DNA of 34,415 nt from UBA4615 sp044359175 (GCA_044359175.1 JBIKMO010000009.1:1-34415), one strand, 5' to 3'; counted from the stretch's first letter, positions 8,620-17,263 are shown. Notes: generated by a model from the letters alone, not told the origin. Numbers and translations: made by a program.

Positions 8620-8729
8620 GCAGCGTCCGGGCACACGCCTCGGTCTTCGCCGCAGTCGGGGTCGGCCTCGCGTCGGCGCCGACGTACGGGACTTGACGAA
8701 GGTGGACATCGAACGGGAGCATCACCCCG

Positions 8730-10007
8730 GTGGACCGTGTTCACGTTCTCCGTCGTGGGGTGGCTCGATGGCCCGCGAGCCGCTCTCGTCGGCTGCTCGC
8801 GGTCGGTCTATGGGGCGCAGTCGCCGCCTGCAGCGGATCCGAGCGCGAGCCGCCAGCGAGCGCGCCCCCGACCGCGCCTCCGACCGCGCCCGCGCCTGCG
8901 CCCACGACTGCGCCTGCGCCCACGACTGCGCCTGCGCCCCCGACCGCGCCCACGACCACGGCCCCGGTCATCGCGTTCTTCACCGCCGCGCCGGCGAGCC
9001 TCACGGCAGGGCAGTCCGCGACGCTGTCGTGGTCGGTCAGCGGGGCCGCCAGCCTGTCGCTGAGCGGCGAGGTGGGCTCGGTCACCGGACAGAGCACCCG
9101 GTCAGTGACGCCAACTGCGACGACCACCTACGTGCTCACCGCCACCCATGCGGACGGCAGGAGCGTGACCGCTGAGGCCCCCGTCACGGTGATCGCGGCC
9201 GGCAGCGGCACGCCGCCGGCCGCCGGCAGCGGACCCACCACGGTCACGCGAGCCATCGGTACCGCCGACCTGTCGGTTCCGGCCATCCTGGACAAGCCCG
9301 CCGGCGACGCGCTGGACGTGATGCTGCTGTTCCACGGGACGGTGAGCTACGACAGCCTGGTGCTCGGTGCGGCCCAGACCACGCTGGACGCCTTCCGCGC
9401 GTTGTTCGATCGCCGGGACATGCTCTTGGTGAGCGTCGCCTATCCGGAGGAAGGTCTGCTGATGGGCGACAACGTCCGCCATGCCGAAGCGGCGTTGCGG
9501 TGGGTCCGCGAGCACGCCGCGCGCGAGCTCGGCATCACGGTCCGGCGCGTGTTCCTCGCCGGGCATTCTCAGGGCGGCTACATCGTCACCCGCTTGAACA
9601 CGCTGCACGTGGTGGACGGCGTCGTCGCGAGCGCGCCGGGGCCGCTGGACCTGGTGTACCGCTGCGGGCTGGAGGAGGACGCCGGCGTCGCGGCCACCGA
9701 CGTCTGCACGCTGCTGCGGCAAACCTATGGCACCACGCGCCAGAACCCGCAGGCCTATCGGGTGCGGTCGCTGCTCGAATTCACCGACGGTCAGCGCTCG
9801 CCGCTGCTGGTCGTGCAGGGCCTCGCGGACGGCTCGATCCAGATGGCGAACTGGCCGCTGTTCCGGCAACAGCTGCAGTCCTGCACCACCTGCGCCGCAG
9901 TCACCATCGTCGAGTTGCCGGGGCTGGGCCACCCGGCGCTCTTCACCAGCGCGCAGGCGAAGCGCGCGTTCAACGACTTCCTCGCGCCGCTGCGCAGCGC
10001 GCCCTGA
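8730..10007 (+). CDS. Lipoprotein with Pro/Thr linker, Ig-like domain and alpha/beta hydrolase domain
   Basis: Starts at GTG 8730 with GGGAG 11 bases upstream. The signal peptide has an Arg-rich n-region and ends in GAVAAC, so Cys34 is the likely lipidated residue. Residues 40-78 are a Pro/Ala/Thr linker encoded by an 18-base tandem repeat. Residues about 79-155 form an Ig-like fold (GQSATLSWSVSGAASLSL, TATTTYVLTAT). Residues about 170-425 are an alpha/beta hydrolase with nucleophile elbow GHSQGG (Ser280), probable acid Asp367 (QGLADGS) and His401 (GLGHPAL). Four cysteines in this part (312, 326, 385, 388) suggest disulfides. Substrate unknown; the fold resembles polyhydroxyalkanoate or feruloyl-type esterases. 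It is 110 bases after the cytochrome gene and converges with pilC. Confidence 0.82.
   Translation: MDRVHVLRRGVARWPASRSRRLLAVGLWGAVAACSGSEREPPASAPPTAPPTAPAPAPTTAPAPTTAPAPPTAPTTTAPVIAFFTAAPASLTAGQSATLSWSVSGAASLSLSGEVGSVTGQSTRSVTPTATTTYVLTATHADGRSVTAEAPVTVIAAGSGTPPAAGSGPTTVTRAIGTADLSVPAILDKPAGDALDVMLLFHGTVSYDSLVLGAAQTTLDAFRALFDRRDMLLVSVAYPEEGLLMGDNVRHAEAALRWVREHAARELGITVRRVFLAGHSQGGYIVTRLNTLHVVDGVVASAPGPLDLVYRCGLEEDAGVAATDVCTLLRQTYGTTRQNPQAYRVRSLLEFTDGQRSPLLVVQGLADGSIQMANWPLFRQQLQSCTTCAAVTIVELPGLGHPALFTSAQAKRAFNDFLAPLRSAP
8892..8945 (+). repeat. 18-base tandem repeat, three copies, coding
   Basis: The unit GCGCCTGCGCCCACGACT occurs twice exactly (8892-8909, 8910-8927) and a third time with two changes (8928-8945), then decays. 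It encodes A-P-A-P-T-T in the lipoprotein linker. Unit length is a multiple of three, so copy-number change would alter linker length without breaking the frame. Confidence 0.9.
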
Positions 10008-10061
10008 GCCCGCAGCCACGCGCTGAGGCGCTGGTGCCGAACGCGTGGCCGGCGGTAAGCG

Positions 10062-11333
10062 TCAGACCACCTGCCCCATCTTGAAGATCGGCAGGTACAT
10101 CGCCACCACCAGTCCGCCGATCACCGTGCCCAGGAACACCATGATCATCGGCTCGAGCAGCGACGACAGGCTCTCGACCGCATCGTCGACCTCGCGCTCG
10201 AAGACATCCGCACATCGGCCCAGCATGCCGTCGAGCGAGCCGGACTCCTCGCCGATCGCGGTCATCTGCACGACCATGTTCGGAAACACCTTGCAGTTCT
10301 GCATCGCCACGGTGAGCGAGGTGCCGGTCGACACCTCCTGCTGGATTCGCTTGGTGGCCATCAGGTAGACGTGGTTGCCCGAGGCGCCGCCCACCGAGTC
10401 CAGCGCCTCGACCAGGGGAACGCCGGCGGCGAACATCGTCGACAGCGTGCGCAGCCAGCGAGCGATCGTCGCCTTGCGGATCACCTCGCCGAACACCGGC
10501 AGCTTCAGCAGCGTGCGGTCCATGAAGACCTGCACGGCCTGACTTCGCTTCCAGGCCTGCATCAGGAAGTAGAAGGTGCCGCCGATCACGCCGAAGATCA
10601 GGTACCAGTACGACGTGAAGAAGTCGGAGATCGCGATCACCATCAGCGTCGGTGCCGGCAGGTCGGCACCGAAGTTGGCGAACACGTTCTTGAACGCCGG
10701 GATGACGAACAGCATGATCACCGTGACGACGATCGCCGCCACCACCACCACCGCGACCGGGTAGAAGAGGGCCGATTTGATCTTCGCCTTGATCGCTTGC
10801 ATCTTCTCCTTGTAGGTCGCCAGCCGGTCCAGCAGGTCGTCCAGGATACCGGCCTGCTCGCCCGCTCCCACCAGGTTGCAGAACAGCGGGTCGAAGTACA
10901 GCGGGTACTTGCGGAACGCCTGCGACAGCGCGGTACCGGTCTCCACGTCCGTCTTGATGTCGGTGAAGAGTTTCGCCACCGCGGTGTTGTCGGTGCCCTT
11001 GGCGACGATGTCGAAGGCTTGCAGCAGCGGCACGCCGGCCTTCATCATCGTGGCGAGCTGCCGTGTGAAGAGCGTGACGTCCTTGTCGACGACCTTGCCG
11101 CCGCGCCGGTACGACTGCCGCTTCACCTTGACCACCGAGATGCCCTGCCGGCGCAGCGCGGTGATCACCACGGTCTGGCCTCCGGCACGCATCTCGCCCC
11201 GCACGAGCTTGCCGCTGCGGTCGCGTCCCTCCCACAGGAACGTGTGCTCGGTGACCCCCTCGCGCGGCCCGCGCTGCGCGAGTGCGTTCGCCGAGGTGCG
11301 CGACTCGCGCCGCGGAAGTGCCTTGCTCGCCAT
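10062..11333 (-). CDS. pilC: Type IV pilus inner-membrane platform protein PilC
   Basis: PilC is the GspF-family platform that links the assembly ATPase to pilin polymerisation. The 423-residue protein has the duplicated GspF domain: first copy with FTRQLATMMKAGVPLLQAFD, second with WLRTLSTMFAAGVPLVEALD, and membrane segments around residues 190-220, 240-260 and 395-415. MTAIGEESGSLDGML is typical. ATG at 11333, 13 bases after the pilB stop, so pilB and pilC form an operon. Downstream lies the convergent lipoprotein gene instead of pilD. Confidence 0.96.
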   Translation of the reverse strand: MASKALPRRESRTSANALAQRGPREGVTEHTFLWEGRDRSGKLVRGEMRAGGQTVVITALRRQGISVVKVKRQSYRRGGKVVDKDVTLFTRQLATMMKAGVPLLQAFDIVAKGTDNTAVAKLFTDIKTDVETGTALSQAFRKYPLYFDPLFCNLVGAGEQAGILDDLLDRLATYKEKMQAIKAKIKSALFYPVAVVVVAAIVVTVIMLFVIPAFKNVFANFGADLPAPTLMVIAISDFFTSYWYLIFGVIGGTFYFLMQAWKRSQAVQVFMDRTLLKLPVFGEVIRKATIARWLRTLSTMFAAGVPLVEALDSVGGASGNHVYLMATKRIQQEVSTGTSLTVAMQNCKVFPNMVVQMTAIGEESGSLDGMLGRCADVFEREVDDAVESLSSLLEPMIMVFLGTVIGGLVVAMYLPIFKMGQVV

Positions 11334-11346
11334 TGCCCGTCCCGCC

Positions 11347-13065
11347 TTATTCGTTGGTCACGCCCAGCACTTCCTCGATCGTGGTCAGCCCCTGGCGGAC
11401 CTTGCGCAGCCCGGACGAACGCAGGTCCGACACGCCCTCGCGCTTGGCCTGCGCGGCGATCTCCATCGCGTTGCCGCCGGTGAGGATCATCCGCTGGATC
11501 TCGTCCGAGATCGGCATCACCTGATAGATGCCGACCCGCCCCTTGTAGCCGCCGCCGCCGCAGCGCTCGCAGCCGACCGGCCGGAACGGTCGCCAGCTGC
11601 CGTCCAGGTCGCTCTCGCCGAAACCGGCGGCGACCATCGCGTCCTCGTCGAGCTCGGCCTCGGCTTTGCAGGTGCACAGCCGCCGCGCCAGACGCTGCGC
11701 GGTGATGAGGATCACGGCCGAGGCGATGTTGAACGGCGCGATGCCCATGTTCATCATCCGCGTCAGCGTCGTCGGCGCATCGTTGGTGTGCAGCGTCGAC
11801 AGCACCATGTGGCCGGTCTGCGCGGCCTTGATCGAGATGTCGGCGGTCTCCAGGTCGCGGATCTCGCCCACCATGATCACGTCCGGGTCCTGCCGCAGGA
11901 ACGACTTGAGCGCCGCAGCGAACGTGAGCCCGGCCTTGTCGTTGACGTTGACCTGGTTGATGCCCGGCAGGTTGATCTCGGCCGGGTCCTCGGCGGTCGA
12001 GATGTTGACGCCCGGCTTGTTCAGGATGTTCAGGCAGGTGTAGAGCGACACGGTCTTGCCGGATCCGGTCGGCCCGGTCACCAGCACCATCCCGTACGGG
12101 CGGCTCACCGCGTCGAGCAGCAGTTGCTTCTGGTCCGGGTCGTAGCCGAGCGCGTCGATGCCGAGCTTGGCCGAGGACGGATCCAGGATCCGCATCACGA
12201 TCTTCTCGCCGAACAGCGTCGGAAGCGTCGACACCCGGAAGTCGATCGCCCGCTGCGCCGACAGCACCAGCTTCATGCGGCCGTCCTGCGGTACCCGCTT
12301 CTCGGAGATGTCGAGCTTCGAGATCACCTTGATCCGCGAGGCGAGCTTCTCCTTGATCGCGAGCGGCGGCTGCGAGATCTCGCGCAGTTCGCCGTCGATG
12401 CGGTACCGGATCCGGTAGTACTTCTCGTACGGCTCGAAGTGGATGTCGGAGGCGCCGCCGTTGATCGCGTCGATCAGCACCTTCTGAAGGAACTTGACGA
12501 CCGGCGCGTCGTCGATGTCCGACGTGTCCTCGTTCGAGGCCGGGGTCGCTTCGGTGGGCAGTTCGACGTCGAGTGTGTCGTCGACCAGCGCAGACAGCTT
12601 CTGCGAATCGGACCGCCCCAGTTTGTCGAGCGCCTGCGTGAGCTTGTCGTGCTCCACGACGACCAGATCGATGCTCGCCTGGGTCTGGAACTTGACGCGG
12701 TCGACCGACTGCAGATCGGTGGGATCGGACAGCAGGACCGTCAGCCGGTTGCCGCGCCGAGCGAGGGGCACGATCCGCGACTCGACCAGCAGCTTCCGGT
12801 CGATCAGGTCCAGCGGCAGCGCGGTCGCGTCCAGCGCTGCGAGGTCGACCATCGGCAGGCAGAACGCGTCGGCGAGGAAGCGCGCGAGCTTGGCCGAGGG
12901 CACGCCGCCGGGGCCGATCGCCAAGTCGACGAATCGGGCGCCGGTGGTCTGGGCCTTCTTGTGCAGCTCGATCGCCTGGTCCGGCCGCAGCAACTGGTGC
13001 TGGACCAGCGCGCGCGCCAGCCCGGGCAGCACGACGTTCTCGGGGGGGGCGCTCGCGACGCTCAA
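11347..13065 (-). CDS. pilB: Type IV pilus assembly ATPase PilB
   Basis: PilB hydrolyses ATP at the cytoplasmic face to extend type IV pili. The 572-residue protein has an N-terminal MshEN/GspE-N region, then the ATPase core with Walker A GPTGSGKT (about residues 331-338), Asp-box, Walker B VIMVGEIRD and His-box TGHMVLSTLHTNDAP. I chose TTG 13065, because GCGGAGG lies 8 bases ahead and the product begins MSVASAPPENVVLPGLARAL; the frame is open to 13392, but that extension is Arg-rich and unlike the family. The zinc-binding pair that is normally CxxC reads LCTCK here, one residue short; the second pair CERC is intact. A G8 tract (13042-13049) falls in codons 6-8. Confidence 0.94.
   Translation of the reverse strand: MSVASAPPENVVLPGLARALVQHQLLRPDQAIELHKKAQTTGARFVDLAIGPGGVPSAKLARFLADAFCLPMVDLAALDATALPLDLIDRKLLVESRIVPLARRGNRLTVLLSDPTDLQSVDRVKFQTQASIDLVVVEHDKLTQALDKLGRSDSQKLSALVDDTLDVELPTEATPASNEDTSDIDDAPVVKFLQKVLIDAINGGASDIHFEPYEKYYRIRYRIDGELREISQPPLAIKEKLASRIKVISKLDISEKRVPQDGRMKLVLSAQRAIDFRVSTLPTLFGEKIVMRILDPSSAKLGIDALGYDPDQKQLLLDAVSRPYGMVLVTGPTGSGKTVSLYTCLNILNKPGVNISTAEDPAEINLPGINQVNVNDKAGLTFAAALKSFLRQDPDVIMVGEIRDLETADISIKAAQTGHMVLSTLHTNDAPTTLTRMMNMGIAPFNIASAVILITAQRLARRLCTCKAEAELDEDAMVAAGFGESDLDGSWRPFRPVGCERCGGGGYKGRVGIYQVMPISDEIQRMILTGGNAMEIAAQAKREGVSDLRSSGLRKVRQGLTTIEEVLGVTNE
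13042..13049. repeat. G8 homopolymer in the first codons of pilB
   Basis: Eight consecutive G on the plus strand (C on the coding strand), about 17 bases inside pilB from the TTG start. A one-base slip would shift the frame at codon 7 and end translation of the pilus motor. Other G7-G8 tracts occur at 172-178, 2974-2981, 22370-22377 and 28301-28307. Confidence 0.75.
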
Positions 13066-13382
13066 GGACGGACCTCCGCGGAGCTCGGCACGCACATGGC
13101 GCACAGTGTGCCGGCGTGCGCGCGCCCCCGGTTCGTCGCGCCGCGGCCGCGGGGACGGACGGCGGCTGTGGCGTCGCCGACGGCGGGCCCGGCGTGCGGC
13201 GCCGACGCGCGCCGGTGTGCGATGGGGTCGGTACGATCGTCCGGAACGACGGTGGGGCAGGGCGGCATGCAGCGTCTCTTCGGGCCAGCTCCAACGGTTA
13301 TCGGCGCGCGCGGCCGAGCGCTTGAGCAGGGCCGAGTGCGACCGCCTTGCTACACTCGGTCGCCACCGCCGCAGGAGGCCCG
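13066..13382. promoter_or_regulatory. Divergent intergenic region pilB / xylD-like gene
   Basis: This 317-base gap holds the upstream signals of two divergent genes. On the minus strand GGAGG (plus-strand 13073-13077) is the pilB ribosome binding site. On the plus strand an extended -10 element TGCTACACT (13348-13356) lies 27 bases before the dehydratase ATG, and AGGAGG (13373-13378) is its ribosome binding site. No convincing -35, sigma-54 site or operator was seen. No coding sequence is evident in the gap. Confidence 0.6.
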
Positions 13383-15176
13383 ATGAGTTCACACGACGAC
13401 GTGCCGCCGCGACTTCGCTCGCGGGCGTGGTTCAACAACCCGTCCAACCCCGGCATGACCGCGCTCTACCTGGAGCGCTACATGAACTTCGGGCTGTCGC
13501 TCGAGGAACTGAAGAACAGCGGCAAGCCGATCGTCGGCATCGCGCAGACCGGCAGCGACCTGTCGCCGTGCAACCGCCACCACGTCGAGCTCGCGCAGCG
13601 CGTGCGCGACGGCATCCGCGACGCCGGCGGCATCCCGATCGAGTTCCCGGTGCACCCGATCCAGGAGACCGGCAAGCGGCCGACCGCCGCGCTCGATCGC
13701 AACCTCAGCTACCTGTCGCTGGTCGAGGTGCTGTACGGCTACCCGATGGACGGGGTGGTGCTCACCACGGGCTGCGACAAGACCACGCCCGCGATGCTGA
13801 TGGGCGCGGCCACGGTCGACATCCCCGCGGTCGTGCTGTCCGGCGGGCCGATGATGAACGGCTACCACGCGGGCGGCCTGTCGGGCTCGGGCACGATCGT
13901 CTGGTTCGCGCGGCAGGAGCTCGCGGCCGGGCGCATCGACTACGACGGCTTCCTGAAGCTCGTGGCCACCGGCGCGCCGTCGGCGGGCCACTGCAACACG
14001 ATGGGCACGGCGCTCAGCATGAACAGCGTCGCCGAGGCGCTGGGCATGTCGCTGCCAGGCTGCGCCGCCATCCCCGCGCCGCACCGCGACCGGCGCGAGA
14101 TGGCCTACTGGACCGGCCGGCGCATCGTCGAGATGGTCCACGCCGAGCTGCGCCCGTCGAAGGTGCTGACCCGCAAGGCGTTCGAGAACGCGATCGTCGC
14201 CGCGAGCGCGCTCGGCGCGTCCACCAACTGCCCGCCGCACGTGACCGCGATCGCGCGGCACATGGGCGTGCCGCTCGAGGTCCGGGACTGGGACCGCATC
14301 GGCTACGCGATTCCGCTGCTGGTGAACCTGATGCCGGCCGGCGAGTTCCTCGGCGAGGAGTTCCACCGCGCCGGCGGCGTACCCGCGGTGATGCACGAGC
14401 TGCTGAAGGCCGGCCGGCTGCACGCCGACGCGCTGACCGTGTCGGGCCGCACGATCGGCGAGGTCTACGCCGACACGCCCGCGACCGACCGCCGGGTGAT
14501 CCGGCCGTACGAGGCGCCGCTGCAGCCCGAGGCCGGCTTCGCGGTGCTGTCGGGCAACCTGTTCGACGCCGCGGTGATGAAGACCTCGGTGATCTCGCCC
14601 GAGTTCCGCCGCCGCTACCTCGAGAACCCGCGTGACCCGGGCGCCTTCGAGGGCCGTGCGATCGTCTTCGAGGGGCCCGAGGACTACCACGAGCGGATCA
14701 ACGATCCGTCGCTCGCGATCGACGCCGACTGCATGCTGTTCATCCGCGGCACCGGGCCGGTCGGCTATCCGGGCGCGGCCGAGGTGGTCAACATGCTGCC
14801 GCCCGACGCGCTGGTGAAGCAGGGCATCACGATGCTGCCGTGCATCGGCGACGGCCGCCAGTCGGGCACGTCGGCGAGCCCGTCCATCCTGAACGCATCG
14901 CCCGAGTCGGCCGTGGGCGGCGGGCTCGCGCTGCTGAAGACCGGCGACCGCGTGCGCATCGACCTGAACGCGCGCACCGCGGACATGCTGGTGAGCGACG
15001 AGGAGCTCGCGCGCCGCCGCGCTGCATGGACGCCGTCGATGCCCGAGAGCCAGACGCCGTGGCAGGAGCTGCAGCGGCGCTTCGTCGGGCAGCTGTCCGA
15101 CGGCGGCTGTCTGGACTTCGCGGTGTCGTACCAGCGGATCGCGACGACGCGCGGGCTGCCGCGGGACAACCATTGA
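13383..15176 (+). CDS. xylD: IlvD/Edd-family sugar-acid dehydratase, XylD-like (D-xylonate dehydratase)
   Basis: An iron-sulfur dehydratase that removes water from an aldonic acid to give a 2-keto-3-deoxy acid. The 597-residue product closely follows the Caulobacter xylonate dehydratase pattern as I know it: RSRAWFNNP, MTALYLERYMNFGLS, GIAQTGSDLSPCNRHH, a GDGRQSGTSASPSILNASPE block and a C-terminal end of PRDNH type. Cluster ligands Cys63, Cys131 (TTGCDKTTP) and Cys204 (GHCNTMGTA) are present. The ATG has AGGAGG five bases upstream. The stop overlaps the start of the next gene. No other Weimberg or Dahms pathway gene is in view, so xylonate as substrate is a family-based inference; arabonate, fuconate or gluconate remain possible. 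Confidence 0.85.
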   Translation: MSSHDDVPPRLRSRAWFNNPSNPGMTALYLERYMNFGLSLEELKNSGKPIVGIAQTGSDLSPCNRHHVELAQRVRDGIRDAGGIPIEFPVHPIQETGKRPTAALDRNLSYLSLVEVLYGYPMDGVVLTTGCDKTTPAMLMGAATVDIPAVVLSGGPMMNGYHAGGLSGSGTIVWFARQELAAGRIDYDGFLKLVATGAPSAGHCNTMGTALSMNSVAEALGMSLPGCAAIPAPHRDRREMAYWTGRRIVEMVHAELRPSKVLTRKAFENAIVAASALGASTNCPPHVTAIARHMGVPLEVRDWDRIGYAIPLLVNLMPAGEFLGEEFHRAGGVPAVMHELLKAGRLHADALTVSGRTIGEVYADTPATDRRVIRPYEAPLQPEAGFAVLSGNLFDAAVMKTSVISPEFRRRYLENPRDPGAFEGRAIVFEGPEDYHERINDPSLAIDADCMLFIRGTGPVGYPGAAEVVNMLPPDALVKQGITMLPCIGDGRQSGTSASPSILNASPESAVGGGLALLKTGDRVRIDLNARTADMLVSDEELARRRAAWTPSMPESQTPWQELQRRFVGQLSDGGCLDFAVSYQRIATTRGLPRDNH

Positions 15177-16228
15177 GGCCGGGTCGGACCGGCGTTCGCG
15201 CCGGGGCGGCGTCGAGCCCCCGCCGACCCGGCGCGCTGCCGCTCCTGCTGCTGCTCGGCGCGCTCGCCTCGCCCCTGCAGGCGCACGAGTACGCCGACCG
15301 CGGCGCGGCGACCGTGCGCGTCGAGGACCTCGCGCTCGAGGACCCGGCACGCGCGCGGTCGCTGCCGGTGCGGCTGCGCGTCCCGCAGCCGTGCACCGCG
15401 GCCGAGTCCCGGACCCTGGTGCTGTTCTCGCACGGGCTGGGCGGCTCGCGGGCCGGTGGCGCGCGCTGGGGCGAGCACTGGGCGAGCCACGGCCTGGTGG
15501 TGCTGCACCTGCAGCACCCGGGCAGCGACGAGTCGCTGTGGCGCGGGCGGCCGGGCGGCTTCGCGCTCGCGAACCTGCGACCGGGCATCACCGCGGAGCA
15601 GTTCGTCGCCCGCACCCGGGACGTGCGCTTCGCGATCGACGCACTCGAGCGGATGTCCCGCGAGGACCCCGCGCTCGGCTGCATCGACGCGCGTCGCGTC
15701 GGCATGTCCGGACACTCGTTCGGCGCGCAGACGACGCAGGCGGTGGCCGGCCAGTCGTTCCCGGCCGCGGCCGCGCTCGGGCTCGCGGGGCCGGGCGCGC
15801 TGCGCGAGCCGCGGGTCGCGGCGGCGGTCGCGTTCAGCCCGTCGATGCGCGACGACTCGCCCGCCGCACGGGCGGCGTTCGCGACCGTCGGCGTGCCGTT
15901 CATGGGGGTCACCGGCAGTGAGGACGGAGACGTGGTGGGTACGGGGGTCACGCCGGCGCTGCGTCGCGCGGTCGTCGACGCGGTGCCCGCCGGCTCGGGC
16001 TACCTGCTGTGGTTCGACGGCGCCGACCACAACGTGTTCAACGCCGGCCCCGCGCCGCGGGGCACCGGCGGTCACGTCGACGTCGCAGCGCTCGAGCGCG
16101 CGACGCGCGCGACCACGCTCGCGTTCTGGCGGGCGACGCTGGCGGGCGACGAGCGGGCCGCGCAGTGGCTGCGCGGGGACGGGCCTCGGGCGCTGCTCGG
16201 ACCGAAGGACGAGTGGCGGGTGCGGTGA
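15173..16228 (+). CDS. Secreted alpha/beta hydrolase (dienelactone-hydrolase / PAF-acetylhydrolase-like)
   Basis: Starts with TTG 15173, the TTGA overlapping the dehydratase stop, giving 351 residues. The start is supported by a full signal peptide: Arg-rich n-region, LPLLLLLGALAS core and SPLQA|HE cleavage near residue 37. The hydrolase parts are an oxyanion region SHGLGGSR (86-93), nucleophile elbow GMSGHSFGA (Ser182), probable acid in TGSEDGD (Asp251 or Asp253) and His286 in GADHNVF. The product is probably periplasmic. The overlap implies translational coupling to the dehydratase, so a role on a sugar-acid lactone or ester is conceivable but not shown. Frame and stop are clear; substrate unknown. 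Confidence 0.8.
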   Translation: MRPGRTGVRAGAASSPRRPGALPLLLLLGALASPLQAHEYADRGAATVRVEDLALEDPARARSLPVRLRVPQPCTAAESRTLVLFSHGLGGSRAGGARWGEHWASHGLVVLHLQHPGSDESLWRGRPGGFALANLRPGITAEQFVARTRDVRFAIDALERMSREDPALGCIDARRVGMSGHSFGAQTTQAVAGQSFPAAAALGLAGPGALREPRVAAAVAFSPSMRDDSPAARAAFATVGVPFMGVTGSEDGDVVGTGVTPALRRAVVDAVPAGSGYLLWFDGADHNVFNAGPAPRGTGGHVDVAALERATRATTLAFWRATLAGDERAAQWLRGDGPRALLGPKDEWRVR

Positions 16229-16244
16229 GTGCCCGCCGTGCCCC

Positions 16245-17192
16245 TCAGGGTCCGTCCCGCCGCCCCCAGAGCCAGGCCGCGCCGCGCACACCCGAGGAGT
16301 CGCCGTGCGCGCTGCGCAGGATCGGCGTGACCAGGTCGTCCGAGAACACGCGCGGTGCGATCCGGGCGGGCAGTTCGCGGTAGGCGAGGTCCAGGTTCGA
16401 CAGGCCGCCGCCGAGCACGATCGCGTCCGGATCGAGCACGTCGATCACCATCGCGAGCGCGCGCGCGAGCCGGTCGAGCCAGCGCTCGACGCTGGCCGCG
16501 GCCTCGGGGTCGCCTGCGGCCGCGGCGGCGGCGATCGCCGCCGCGTCGTGCGCGCCGCCGCCGTCCTCGGCGGGTCCGCGTGCGCCCCCGCGGCGCGCAT
16601 GGTCGGCGGCGAGCGCGGGCCCCGAGATCCAGGCCTCGATGCAGCCGTCGCGGCCGCACCAGCAGCGCGGACCGGGGCGCTCGTCGTCGTGCGGCGCGGG
16701 CAGCGGCACGTGGCCCCATTCGCCCGCGATGCCGTTCGCGCCCGCATGCACGCGCGCTCCCACCGCGATGCCCGCGCCGACGCCGGTGCCCAGGATCGCC
16801 GCGAACACCAGGCCGCAGCCGGCGGCCGCGCCGTCGGTGGCTTCGGACACCGCGAGGCAGTTGGCGTCGTTGGCCACGCGCACCTCGCGCCCAAGTGCCG
16901 CGCACAGGTCCTCGCGCAGCGGCCGGCCGTTGAGCCAGGTGGAGTTCGCGTTCTTCACGCGCCCGGTGCGCGCCGAGATCGCGCCGGGGATGCCGACGCC
17001 CACCGTGCCGGCCGCCCCGAGCTCGCGCTCGGCCTCGCGCACCAGCGCGACGATCGCGGCCACCGTGTCGTCGTAGCGGCCGCGCGGCGTCGGCACGCGG
17101 CGGCGCAGCCGGAAGGCGCCGTCGGCGCCGAGCGCGGCCACCTCGATCTTGGTGCCGCCCAGGTCGACGCCGAGCCTCAGCGGATCGGGCAT
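16245..17192 (-). CDS. ROK-family sugar kinase (fructokinase / N-acetylglucosamine kinase type)
   Basis: A 315-residue cytoplasmic kinase of the ROK family. It has the ATP-binding DLGGTK (10-15), GVGIPGAIS, catalytic Asp109 in VANDANCLA, GTGVGAG, and the zinc site made of His161 (GEWGHVPLP) with Cys177, Cys179 and Cys184 (CWCGRDGCIEA). The intact zinc site argues for a working kinase rather than a repressor, and there is no N-terminal helix-turn-helix. The substrate cannot be settled; the SGPAL segment is common in fructokinases and NagK. ATG 17192; it converges with the secreted hydrolase (16-base gap) and diverges from the next gene. Confidence 0.88.
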   Translation of the reverse strand: MPDPLRLGVDLGGTKIEVAALGADGAFRLRRRVPTPRGRYDDTVAAIVALVREAERELGAAGTVGVGIPGAISARTGRVKNANSTWLNGRPLREDLCAALGREVRVANDANCLAVSEATDGAAAGCGLVFAAILGTGVGAGIAVGARVHAGANGIAGEWGHVPLPAPHDDERPGPRCWCGRDGCIEAWISGPALAADHARRGGARGPAEDGGGAHDAAAIAAAAAAGDPEAAASVERWLDRLARALAMVIDVLDPDAIVLGGGLSNLDLAYRELPARIAPRVFSDDLVTPILRSAHGDSSGVRGAAWLWGRRDGP

Positions 17193-17263
17193 GCGGCTTG
17201 CGAACGCGAATCCATCGCGAGCATGATGCCGGATCGGGGCGCGAGCCGCCCGCCGGACGCCGC

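Noticed and set aside
6169..8709. 846-residue minus-strand frame over the cytochrome gene
   Set aside because: Mirror frame of a GC-rich gene; the plus frame carries eight CxxCH motifs and is clearly the real one.
11165..13294. 709-residue open frame opposite/within pilB and pilC
   Set aside because: Arg/Ala-rich shadow of the pilB-pilC strand in another frame, with no domain; typical of very GC-rich DNA.
13261..13310. Possible sigma-54 promoter for pilB (minus strand TGGCCCG...GC)
   Set aside because: Spacing between the GG and GC elements is 11 rather than 10 and the -12 element is poor.
13066..13392. Longer PilB N terminus from 13392
   Set aside because: The extra 109 residues are Arg-rich and unlike the family; TTG 13065 has a strong GGAGG.
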